From NCBI GenBank assembly GCA_019114135.1, contig DXGC01000086.1, positions 1-64,000 on the forward strand: a stretch of DNA of 64,000 nt, read 5' to 3'. The DNA comes from Candidatus Corynebacterium avicola (GTDB lineage: Bacteria; Actinomycetota; Actinomycetes; Mycobacteriales; Mycobacteriaceae). A program made the translations under genes and the position numbers. Shown here piece by piece: positions 1 through 7,944 of the stretch (positions are counted from its first letter, which is position 1; each line of letters begins with the position of its first letter). The notes under the pieces are model-generated. The model ran no database searches. It worked only from the letters and a program-made list of their open reading frames with translations, and was not told the DNA's origin.

Positions 1-1013
<1,013 letters not shown>

Positions 1014-1033
1014 GCTCCTGCCTGATCCCGGAT

Positions 1034-1064
1034 ACGCCGCCGCTGTCACCGACAGCGGCGGCGT
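1034..1064 (+). terminator. Rho-independent terminator after asd
   Basis: A perfect 14-bp stem (ACGCCGCCGCTGTC and its complement) with a 3-nt ACC loop lies 20 bp after the asd stop. The T-run after it is weak (TTATCGTGT). Confidence 0.8.
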
Positions 1065-1151
1065 TATCGTGTCCCGCACGGGCACGATGTCCTGTGAATC
1101 CGTAGTCTTGGGAAATAACTGTTACCTCAGCGGATCCGAAAGGGCATGACC

Positions 1152-1622
1152 ATGACGAAGACCATTCTCACCGGTGTTGACTCGAGTCAGACGGCGTTGG
1201 CTGCGGCCGAGAAGGCCGCCGAACTCGCGGCAAGCTACGGCGGTGTGCTGCACATCTGCTCGGCCTACAGCAAGGCCAGCGAGGATGCCCTCGAATCGGT
1301 CCGGTCCAGCACCGCGAGCCGGGTGGACGCGGAATCGCTGGACAAGCTGACCGCGGGATTGTCGAAGGCCTCGCAGGATGTCGCAGAGTCCGTGGCGGAC
1401 GTGCTGCGCGGATCGTACCCCGAGCTGACGATCGAGGTGAGTGCCGTCGGCGGAACTCCTGCAGACGTCCTGATCGACAAGGCCAAGGAGCTGGACGCGG
1501 ACGTCATCGTCGTGGGCAACAAGCATGTCCAGGGTATGTCCCGCATCCTCGGCAGCGTCGCCCGCAAGATCGCCTCCGAGGCTCCCTGCGACCTCTACAT
1601 CGCCCACACCACCCGGCGCTGA
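1152..1622 (+). CDS. Universal stress protein, UspA family (copy 1)
   Basis: Single-domain UspA protein of about 156 aa, presumably a cytoplasmic dimer that binds nucleotide under stress. ATG 1152 is preferred over 1146: GAAAGG lies 8 nt upstream of it, and the N-terminus (MTKTILTG) then matches copy 2. The C-terminal nucleotide-binding loop reads VVGNKHVQGMSRILGSVA. It is one residue shorter than the canonical G-x2-G-x9-G-S/T loop and has His at the second glycine position. It is 135 bp from a close paralog on the same strand, an evident tandem duplication. The specific stress is unknown. Confidence 0.9.
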   Translation: MTKTILTGVDSSQTALAAAEKAAELAASYGGVLHICSAYSKASEDALESVRSSTASRVDAESLDKLTAGLSKASQDVAESVADVLRGSYPELTIEVSAVGGTPADVLIDKAKELDADVIVVGNKHVQGMSRILGSVARKIASEAPCDLYIAHTTRR

Positions 1623-1691
1623 GGTTCCGTTCCCGGGGGTGTACCCCGGTGACTGGACGCCATATGTTGAGGTGTCTACCGTGTGGTACTT

Positions 1692-1708
1692 TGTGATCAC
1701 ACATCACA
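1692..1708 (+). promoter_or_regulatory. Possible GlxR/CRP-like site between the usp genes
   Basis: TGTGA and TCACA arms are separated by 7 bp (TGTGATCACACATCACA). The GlxR consensus has a 6-bp spacer (TGTGAnnTAnnTCACA), so this is an imperfect candidate. The left part also contains the 10-bp palindrome TGTGATCACA. It lies 49 bp before the second usp start. Confidence 0.35.
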
Positions 1709-1756
1709 TCACCGTGTGAAACTATCGAGACGGCCACGTCAGCCGAAAGGTGAACC

Positions 1757-2227
1757 ATGACAAAGACAATCGTGACCGGGGTGGATTCGAGCCAGACTGC
1801 GCTCAGGGCCGCCGAAAAGGCCGCGGAGCTCGCCGACAACTACGGCGGCACGCTGCACATCTGTACCGCATTCAGCACCAGCAGCACCGATGCGCTGAGT
1901 TCGATCCGAAGCCGCAGCAGTGGCCGGACCAGCTCCTCGGAGTACAAGAAACTCATCGCGGGGGTGTCTGCCGCTGCGGAACAGATCGCCGAGTCGGTCG
2001 CGGCCATCCTGCGGGAGGTGCACCCCGACCTGACGATCGAGGTCTCCTCGGTGCCGGGCAACCCGGCGGACGCTCTTCTGAAGAAGTCCCGCGAACTGGA
2101 CGCTGACCTCATCGTCGTGGGCAACAAGCGCGTCCAGGGCGTGTCCCGCATCCTCGGCAGCATCGCCCGCAAGGTCTCGGCCGAGGCTCCCTGCGACCTC
2201 TACATCGCCCACACCACCCAGCGCTGA
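1757..2227 (+). CDS. Universal stress protein, UspA family (copy 2)
   Basis: Paralog of the preceding gene: the same length, the same N-terminal segment (VTGVDSSQTAL) and the same C-terminal segment (EAPCDLYIAHTT), with a more divergent middle. The start is ATG 1757 after GAAAGG. The nucleotide-binding loop is VVGNKRVQGVSRILGS, with Arg where the canonical motif has its second glycine. A possible CRP-type palindrome lies in the 134-bp gap upstream, so the two copies may be regulated separately (inference). It is convergent with hemH, with no clear terminator in the 30-bp gap. Confidence 0.9.
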   Translation: MTKTIVTGVDSSQTALRAAEKAAELADNYGGTLHICTAFSTSSTDALSSIRSRSSGRTSSSEYKKLIAGVSAAAEQIAESVAAILREVHPDLTIEVSSVPGNPADALLKKSRELDADLIVVGNKRVQGVSRILGSIARKVSAEAPCDLYIAHTTQR

Positions 2228-2257
2228 GGTCGTTGAGAAGCTCCGGTGACGGGCCAG

Positions 2258-3271
2258 TCAGGCCTCAGGCAGGTCCGACCAGTGCTCACGCACCAGGTCG
2301 AGGACCAGGCGGGTGAACTCCGGGGTCAGCCCCGGTGTCCCGGACCGGACCATGGACAGACCCAGTTCGGTCGCGGTGTCCGCGGCCTCGTTGTCGAGGT
2401 CCCACATGACCTCCATGTGGTCGGTGAGGAAGCCCACCGGGCACAGGACGATACCGCGACGGTCGGGGACCGCCGCATCGGGACCGCTGGTCTCCTCGAG
2501 GTGGTCGCAGATGTCCGGCTCCAGCCACGGGATGTGCGGTGGGCCCGAGCGGGACTGCCACACGAGCTCGACGGCCGGATCCTCACCCTCTGCCGCGGCG
2601 AAGGAACTGCCGGCACGGATGGCCTCGGCGGCGGCACGGACCTGTGCGGAGTAGCTCTGACCGGTGTCCCCGGCAGACTCCTCGTCGGCGGAGACCGGGA
2701 TGGAGTGGGCGGTGAACAGCAGGCGGGCGTCGTCCTGCAGTTCCGTGGGCAGCTCGGCGCGGGCCTCGTCCACCAGACGGGCGAAGCCGGCGTGGAGTAG
2801 ATCCAGGGCGTGGAACGGAAGGATCTTCGTCATCGACGGCGGGGTGATCCCGGCGTCGCGGCAGGCCTGCAGAGCCCGCTCGATGTCCTCGCGGTACTGG
2901 ACGTCACCGGAGTAGCCGCCCCAGGCGGAGGTGGCGAGCACGACGACGTCGGTCACCCCGTCGGCGACCATCTGTCTGGTGGTGTCCTCGACATAGGGTT
3001 CCCAGTTGCGGTTGCCGAAGTAGACCGGCAGATCCTCGGCGGAGACGCCCCGGGCGGCGAGCTCGGTACGCAGGTTGTCGATGATCTCGAGGTTCTGGTC
3101 GTTGATCGGGCTCTTGCCACCGAAGCGGTAGTAGTGCTCGCCGACCTCGGCGAGACGCTCCCGGGGGATCCCCCGTCCACGGGTCACGTTCTCGAGGAAG
3201 GGGACGACGTCGTCCTCCTTCTCGGGGCCACCGAAAGACAGGACGAGCAGTGCTCTACCAGTTGAAGACAT
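2258..3271 (-). CDS. hemH: Ferrochelatase (probably coproporphyrin III type)
   Basis: Inserts Fe2+ into a porphyrin ring. Actinobacterial enzymes use coproporphyrin III in the coproporphyrin-dependent heme pathway (family knowledge). About 337 aa. Motifs seen: SFGGPE near the N-terminus, GNRNWEPY, FTAHSIP with the catalytic His, and PVGFLTDHMEV with a conserved acidic residue. The ORF-track start at 3436 is too early. ATG 3271 gives MSSTGRALLVLSFGGPE, and a TAGACT -10 box lies 7 nt upstream of it, indicating a leaderless transcript that starts inside the end of sigC. Its position directly after sigC suggests joint control of heme supply and respiration (inference). Confidence 0.95.
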   Translation of the reverse strand: MSSTGRALLVLSFGGPEKEDDVVPFLENVTRGRGIPRERLAEVGEHYYRFGGKSPINDQNLEIIDNLRTELAARGVSAEDLPVYFGNRNWEPYVEDTTRQMVADGVTDVVVLATSAWGGYSGDVQYREDIERALQACRDAGITPPSMTKILPFHALDLLHAGFARLVDEARAELPTELQDDARLLFTAHSIPVSADEESAGDTGQSYSAQVRAAAEAIRAGSSFAAAEGEDPAVELVWQSRSGPPHIPWLEPDICDHLEETSGPDAAVPDRRGIVLCPVGFLTDHMEVMWDLDNEAADTATELGLSMVRSGTPGLTPEFTRLVLDLVREHWSDLPEA

Positions 3272-3278
3272 GCAGCAC

Positions 3279-3284
3279 AGTCTA
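3279..3284 (-). promoter_or_regulatory. -10 box of hemH (leaderless)
   Basis: TAGACT on the minus strand, exactly 7 nt before the hemH ATG. It overlaps the last codons of sigC. Confidence 0.6.
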
Positions 3285-4007
3285 CCCCCAGCGCATGTCC
3301 GGGAAGGCCTCGTCCCCGGAGTCCGGGGTGCCGGGGGCACCATCACCAGCATCATCTGCAGCGCTGCCGTTCCCCGCGGCGAGCAGGTCCGCACGGGCAC
3401 GGGCGACGCGGGAGCGGATCGTCCCGACCCGTACACCGCAGATGTCCGCGGCCTCGGAGTAGGTGTGCCCCAGGATCTGGGTGAGGATCAACGCCTCACG
3501 ACGCTCCGGGGCCAGGTTGTCGAGCAGGGTGCGGGCGTCGACCAGTTCGGCCCAGGTCTGGCCACCGGTGGTGTCGGGGGAGACGGTGTCGCGGGCGGCG
3601 TCCTCCCATTGCTCGGTGGACTTGCGGGGCCGGGCCATGTCGTGGCGGACGCTGTCGACCCAGGTGTGCCGGGCCAGCGCGAGGATCCAGGTGCGTGCCG
3701 AGGACCTGGCGGCGAAGCGGGGGAGGGCCTTGATGACCCGCAGGTAGGTCTCCTGGGTGAGGTCGTCGGCCCGGTCGGTGTCGGCGAGGTGGGCGAGCAG
3801 ACGCCACACATCCCCGTGGGTCGCCTCGATGAAGTCGGTCAGCGCCTGGCGGTCACCGGACGCCGCACGCAGGGCGAGGTCGGTGACGGCCGCATCCCCC
3901 GGACGGGCGGCACCAGCGGTCCGTCCGCGCGACGGCACGCCCGACGAGTTGGCCCGGGCGGCAGTGCCGGGGTCGTCGTTCGAGGACGCGGAGAACGGGA
4001 AGCGCAC
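3282..4007 (-). CDS. sigC: ECF-family RNA polymerase sigma factor, SigC-like
   Basis: An alternative sigma factor of about 241 aa. Region 2 is seen as DDLTQETYLRVIKALPRF with the downstream ARTWILALARHTWVDSVRH. Region 4 is LILTQILGHTYSEAADICGVRVGTIRSRVARAR, a typical helix-turn-helix. The first 40 residues are a low-complexity extension, as is the Gly/Asp-rich C-terminus. C. glutamicum SigC controls cytochrome bd and heme a synthesis genes when the bc1-aa3 branch is impaired; the ferrochelatase neighbour fits this, but the assignment rests on family and context. No anti-sigma gene is adjacent. GTG 4007 has TAGATT 6 nt upstream, so it is probably leaderless. Confidence 0.88.
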   Translation of the reverse strand: MRFPFSASSNDDPGTAARANSSGVPSRGRTAGAARPGDAAVTDLALRAASGDRQALTDFIEATHGDVWRLLAHLADTDRADDLTQETYLRVIKALPRFAARSSARTWILALARHTWVDSVRHDMARPRKSTEQWEDAARDTVSPDTTGGQTWAELVDARTLLDNLAPERREALILTQILGHTYSEAADICGVRVGTIRSRVARARADLLAAGNGSAADDAGDGAPGTPDSGDEAFPDMRWG

Positions 4008-4013
4008 ACTACA

Positions 4014-4019
4014 AATCTA
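4014..4019 (-). promoter_or_regulatory. -10 box of sigC (leaderless)
   Basis: TAGATT on the minus strand, 6 nt before the GTG start of sigC, in the 28-bp gap after mnhG. Confidence 0.5.
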
Positions 4020-4035
4020 GCACTGGTGGTTGCGT

Positions 4036-4452
4036 TCAGGAAGATTCCTTCGCCCGCTCACCGCCGGAGAGCGGCACCGTGTGGTCCCACAGCGTGGCGT
4101 GCAGCGCGCGACCCATGACGTAGGAGCCGGCGGCCTGCACGATCAGCAGCGCAAGCACCGCGGCAATGGCCCTGACCAGGTATCCCCAAACGAACCCCTC
4201 GGTGGCCCAGGAATTGACCAGGTCGGCCATCACCAGCAGGGGGATTCCCATGCCCAGGGCGGGGCCCATCATGTTGACCTGGCTCAGTGCGTCCGGCGCC
4301 AGGTACATGGCGACCGCGGAGACCAGGATGAAGATCGCACCGGTCAGTGCGAGGATTCCGGCGACGACCGCGCCGACCCAGCCGATGCTGTCGAAGTCCT
4401 GCAGCTCAGCGTCAGCGGCGAGGAGGGTGAGGGTGGAAGTGTCGGTGACCAT
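4036..4452 (-). CDS. mnhG: Na+(K+)/H+ antiporter subunit MnhG/MrpG
   Basis: Last gene of the Mrp operon, 138 aa, an integral membrane subunit of the multisubunit cation/proton antiporter. Three hydrophobic segments are visible (around WVGAVVAGILALTGAIFIL, PALGMGIPLLVMADLV and LVRAIAAVLALLIVQAAG), as expected for PhaG/MnhG. The N-terminal 25 residues are polar and longer than usual. It starts 8 bp after mnhF and is followed 28 bp later by sigC. Confidence 0.88.
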   Translation of the reverse strand: MVTDTSTLTLLAADAELQDFDSIGWVGAVVAGILALTGAIFILVSAVAMYLAPDALSQVNMMGPALGMGIPLLVMADLVNSWATEGFVWGYLVRAIAAVLALLIVQAAGSYVMGRALHATLWDHTVPLSGGERAKESS

Positions 4453-4460
4453 GGTTTCTG

Positions 4461-4739
4461 CTACCTCCTGCCACGGGTGATGATGCGGGCGAATGCGATG
4501 GTGCTGATCGCACCACCGAGTCCGGCGATCAGGACGACGTCGTAGGTGATCGCGGTCCGGACGAACAGGCTGTAGACCAGGAACCCGGCGATGACGGTGA
4601 TGAAGATCATGTCAGCCAGGACGGCCCGTCGGGCGTCGTTACGTGTCGACACGGCACGCCAGAGCACGAGAGCCAAGGCGACGGCGACGATGGCGCCCGC
4701 CATTCCGGCGAAGATCCAGAGCAACTGGGTGGGGGTCAT
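4461..4739 (-). CDS. mnhF: Na+(K+)/H+ antiporter subunit MnhF/MrpF
   Basis: A 92-aa protein with three membrane segments, matching MrpF in length. Conserved features are R-A-x-x-x-x-x-DARRAVLADM and the hydrophobic ITYDVVLIAGLGGAISTIAFARII at the C-terminus. The start overlaps the mnhE stop (ATGA), implying translational coupling. It acts in the membrane as part of the Mrp complex. Confidence 0.9.
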   Translation of the reverse strand: MTPTQLLWIFAGMAGAIVAVALALVLWRAVSTRNDARRAVLADMIFITVIAGFLVYSLFVRTAITYDVVLIAGLGGAISTIAFARIITRGRR

Positions 4740-5875
4740 TTCTTCCCGTCCTCCGTCGTGTCGGTGTCCTTCTTGGGTTTGTCGGACTTTTCAGCCTTCC
4801 CGGCCTTTTCCGACTTCCCGGTCTTGTCAGACTTGCCACCCTGCTTGCCCGTGCCGCTGAGGTTGAGGTTCGGGTGCGGCAGCCGCGACCGCACCTCCAA
4901 GGCGTTGACCAGGGAGGTGATCGGGGCGGTGCGGCGTCCGGAGGAGGACTTGCTGCTGGACGAACCGGTGGCCGGTGCCGAGGCATCGGAATCGGTGTCG
5001 TGCGCCAGCGCGGCGACCCCACCATCGGTCTCCGGGGCCACCCGGGCCGGGTCGATGCCCGTGGAGTCGTCGTCCTCCTCGTCCTCGTACTCGAGTGTGA
5101 GCGGCGGAGGGCTGAGCTCCTCCGCGAGCTTGCGGCGGCGGCGCTCCTCTTCCTCCTGCGCCCGACGGCGGCGCTCCTCGGCGGCCTTGCGGGCATGCTC
5201 CCGGGCGATCTTCTCCCGCTGCTCGCGGGAGAGGTCCCCGAGGTCGTTCTCGTCGAGGGCGTCCTCCTGCCGCATGATCGCGGCGACGAAGGCGGCGGCG
5301 TGCGGGGTGGAGTCGACCTTCTCGATGTCGAAGGTGCCGTCCTCGCTGGCACGTCCACCACGGTTGCCGCGGTAGCCACGGGGACCGGGGACACCGCGCT
5401 CCACGAGGTGCTCCACGTCGAACTCGATCTTCTTCTTCCGCACGGAGGGGACCAGTTTGGCCTCCATGTGCGCCAGTGAGTGCAGCAGCTCCTGCGGGTC
5501 GGCACCGTACATGGCGTGCACGGCCAGGAAACGCTGGACGCGGGTCAGGCCGTGGGTGCGGAACTCGGAGGTGGCGACGTCGGCGGCGTCCTGCAGGTTA
5601 CGCTTGCCGGCGGCGGCGTCCTCGTCGACCTCCTTGGGGCCGGTGACACCCAGGGCCAGGGTGCCGGGGGTGATGGTGATCGAGGCGATGAAGGCGGCGA
5701 TGTCCCGCTCACGGGTGAGCCGTAGCGGGTAGTAGACCATCACCGGTGCGATGTGGCGACCGGTGGTGAACGTATCGGACGCCATGATCAGCGATTCCTT
5801 GATGACCTGACCGATCAGCCAGACGCCGTAGGACACGACGTGCCATGAACTTCTGAGTGCGTATGTGAGCTTCAT
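4736..5875 (-). CDS. mnhE: Na+(K+)/H+ antiporter subunit MnhE with long charged tail
   Basis: 379 aa. Residues 1 to about 110 resemble MnhE/MrpE: amphipathic N-terminal helices, YYPLRLTRERDIAAFIASITITPGTLALGV, then a soluble MYGADPQELLHSLAHME segment. MrpE proteins are usually about 160 aa. Here about 215 further residues follow. They include an Arg/Glu-rich probable coiled coil (REHARKAAEERRRRAQEEEE), an acidic stretch (EYEDEEDDDSTG), a Ser-rich linker and a lysine-rich end (KSDKTGKSEKAGKAEKSDK). The tail is probably cytoplasmic and disordered; its role is unknown. ATG follows the mnhD TAG directly. Confidence 0.88.
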   Translation of the reverse strand: MKLTYALRSSWHVVSYGVWLIGQVIKESLIMASDTFTTGRHIAPVMVYYPLRLTRERDIAAFIASITITPGTLALGVTGPKEVDEDAAAGKRNLQDAADVATSEFRTHGLTRVQRFLAVHAMYGADPQELLHSLAHMEAKLVPSVRKKKIEFDVEHLVERGVPGPRGYRGNRGGRASEDGTFDIEKVDSTPHAAAFVAAIMRQEDALDENDLGDLSREQREKIAREHARKAAEERRRRAQEEEERRRRKLAEELSPPPLTLEYEDEEDDDSTGIDPARVAPETDGGVAALAHDTDSDASAPATGSSSSKSSSGRRTAPITSLVNALEVRSRLPHPNLNLSGTGKQGGKSDKTGKSEKAGKAEKSDKPKKDTDTTEDGKK

Positions 5876-7519
5876 CTACTGCTCCGCTCCGCTCGTCGAG
5901 TTGGCCAGACCGTACTCCTCGGACGGCAGGACGACTCCGATGCCGTCCTCCGGGTCTCCGAGGACGGCGTGGACGTAGGGGGTCGTGTCGGTGAGGGAGT
6001 TCGCCGCATCCTCGGTGATGTCGGTGATCGGACCGATGAACAGGAACATCCCCAGGCTGATCACCATCATCGCGGCACTGGGCAGGGTCAACGAACTGCT
6101 GACCGCGAGGCTGGGGTCCATGTCCTGCTTGTCCATCGGTTTGCCCCAGAAGCACTTGCGCCAGACGTGCAGCATGCTGAGCAGCGCACCTACCGAGGCG
6201 ACGATGATCGCGGCGACACCGACCCACACCGTGGGCCCGGCGTCGCGGACCATGGCGAAGATCAGCATGAGCTTGCCCCACAGTCCGGAGAACGGCGGGA
6301 AGCCGATGAGGGAGAGCGCCGCGGCGGCGAAGACCGTGGCGACCAGAGGGTCACGGCGCATCAGTCCGGACAGTCGGCGCAGGCGTCCGGTCCCGTAGGT
6401 CTCCTCGATGGCTCCTGCGGCCATGATCAGCGCACCAGCGGTGATCATGTGGTGCAGCATGTAGAAGATCGCGGCGGACAGCATCAGCTCGGCGTTGCCC
6501 GCCATGAAGGCCAGGCCGACAAGGATGAACGGGATGCCGTTGACCATCTGGTAGGCGATGACGCCTCGCAGGGTGGTCTCACCCAGTGCGGCGTAGCCAC
6601 CGATGAGCATGCCGATCACGGCGAAGACGAGGATCGTCACCGCCCAGCGCTGGTCTCCCTCGAAGATCGTCATGAAGACCCGCAGGATGGCGTACACGCC
6701 GACCTTGGTGTGCAGGCCGGAGAACAGGGCCATCACCGAAGGAGAGGTGGAGCCGTAGGCCCGGGGTAGCCAGGTGTGCACCGGTGCAGCACCGGCCTTG
6801 ACCGCCAGGGCGATCAGGACGATGCCCAGTGCGAGCCAGAGCTGCCACTGGGTGCCGTGGATGCCTTCGGCGAATCCACCGGCCTCGCCGGAGCCGCGCG
6901 GTCCGGCGGCCCCGGCGAGCGCGGCGATGTTGGTGGTGCCGACGACGGCGTAGACCAGGGCGACACCCGAGAGCAGGGTCAGCGAGGTGACCAGGTTGAC
7001 CAGGATGAAGGTGCGGCCGGCGGCCAGTCGTGCCCAGGTGCCGGACATGGCCAGCAGGCCGAAGGACGGCATCAGCATGACCTCGATGAACACGAAGAGG
7101 TTGAAGAGATCGGCGGTGAGGAAGGCACCCCACACACCGGTCAACAGCATCAGCGTCATCGATGGGTAGAACCGCGCGTGGGACTCACCGACGGACTCGG
7201 CGAACCAGGTGGCGGTCAGCGCGACGATCGAGGTGGTGACGATCATGACGGCGGAGAGCGTGTCCGCGGCCAGCGGGATCGACACACCGCCGACGAAGTC
7301 ACCGATGTTGTGGGCGACCACCGTGGTCTCGCCGCCACCGCTGACCTGCATCAGCAGGAGCACACCGGCGACGATGCCGAAGACCGGCACGGCCAGTCCC
7401 AGCAGTCGGCGGGCCAGGGTCCAGGGCAGGGCGGCGGCGAGGCCGGAGGCCACCAGCGGGACGGCGATGATCAGGGCGAGCAACGCACCGAGGGTGTCGG
7501 GGTCGTTGAGGAAGCTCAT
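5876..7519 (-). CDS. mnhD: Na+(K+)/H+ antiporter subunit MnhD/MrpD
   Basis: 547 aa, a proton-translocating NuoM/NuoN-like subunit of the Mrp antiporter with about 14 membrane segments. Signature regions: FNLFVFIEVMLMPSFGLLA with the key glutamate of the family, KAGAAPVHTWLPRAYGSTSPSVMALFSGLHTKVGVYAILR with the conserved lysine and histidine, and MLHHMITAGALIMAAGAIEE. The start codon overlaps the mnhC stop by one base (TGATG). A soluble C-terminal end of about 50 residues follows the last helix. Confidence 0.94.
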   Translation of the reverse strand: MSFLNDPDTLGALLALIIAVPLVASGLAAALPWTLARRLLGLAVPVFGIVAGVLLLMQVSGGGETTVVAHNIGDFVGGVSIPLAADTLSAVMIVTTSIVALTATWFAESVGESHARFYPSMTLMLLTGVWGAFLTADLFNLFVFIEVMLMPSFGLLAMSGTWARLAAGRTFILVNLVTSLTLLSGVALVYAVVGTTNIAALAGAAGPRGSGEAGGFAEGIHGTQWQLWLALGIVLIALAVKAGAAPVHTWLPRAYGSTSPSVMALFSGLHTKVGVYAILRVFMTIFEGDQRWAVTILVFAVIGMLIGGYAALGETTLRGVIAYQMVNGIPFILVGLAFMAGNAELMLSAAIFYMLHHMITAGALIMAAGAIEETYGTGRLRRLSGLMRRDPLVATVFAAAALSLIGFPPFSGLWGKLMLIFAMVRDAGPTVWVGVAAIIVASVGALLSMLHVWRKCFWGKPMDKQDMDPSLAVSSSLTLPSAAMMVISLGMFLFIGPITDITEDAANSLTDTTPYVHAVLGDPEDGIGVVLPSEEYGLANSTSGAEQ

Positions 7520-7944
7520 CAGTAGTCCTCCTCTCGTTCACGCCGGCGCTGGGCCTGGGGTGAGTTCTCGTCGATGTGCTGTGCGGAGCGTCCCACGGTG
7601 TCGAGGGCGCGGAACTCACGGCGTGCGCGCTCGACGTCCTCGGCGGAGCGGGTGTCGTCGTCTCGTCCCAGGGCGGCCAGGGCAAGCATGACGGCCGTGG
7701 CAGCCATCGAGATCACGATGGCGGTCAGGACGAAGGCCTGGGGGAGCGGGTCGGCGGAGTCCGCCGCCGCGGTGCGGTCGGCCAGCGGGTCACCTCGCCA
7801 GGCGCCGATGCCGGCGGCCAGCAGGAGCAGGTTGACTCCGTGGCTCATCAGCGTGGTGCCGATGATCACGCGGACCATCCCGCGCTGCATCACCATGTAC
7901 ACACCTGCTGCGACCAGCAGGGCGATGATTGCCGCGATGATCAC
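7519..7944 (-). CDS. mnhC: Na+(K+)/H+ antiporter subunit MnhC/MrpC
   Basis: 141 aa, a NuoK-like subunit with three membrane helices (IIAAIIALLVAAGVYMVM; MSHGVNLLLLAAG; AFVLTAIVISMAATAVMLALA). The sequence RGMVRVIIGTTLMSHGVNLLL matches the MrpC/NuoK core. A polar 45-residue C-terminal tail rich in Arg/Glu follows. The start overlaps the mnhA stop by 4 bp (ATGA), and the stop overlaps the mnhD start. Confidence 0.93.
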   Translation of the reverse strand: MIIAAIIALLVAAGVYMVMQRGMVRVIIGTTLMSHGVNLLLLAAGIGAWRGDPLADRTAAADSADPLPQAFVLTAIVISMAATAVMLALAALGRDDDTRSAEDVERARREFRALDTVGRSAQHIDENSPQAQRRREREEDY

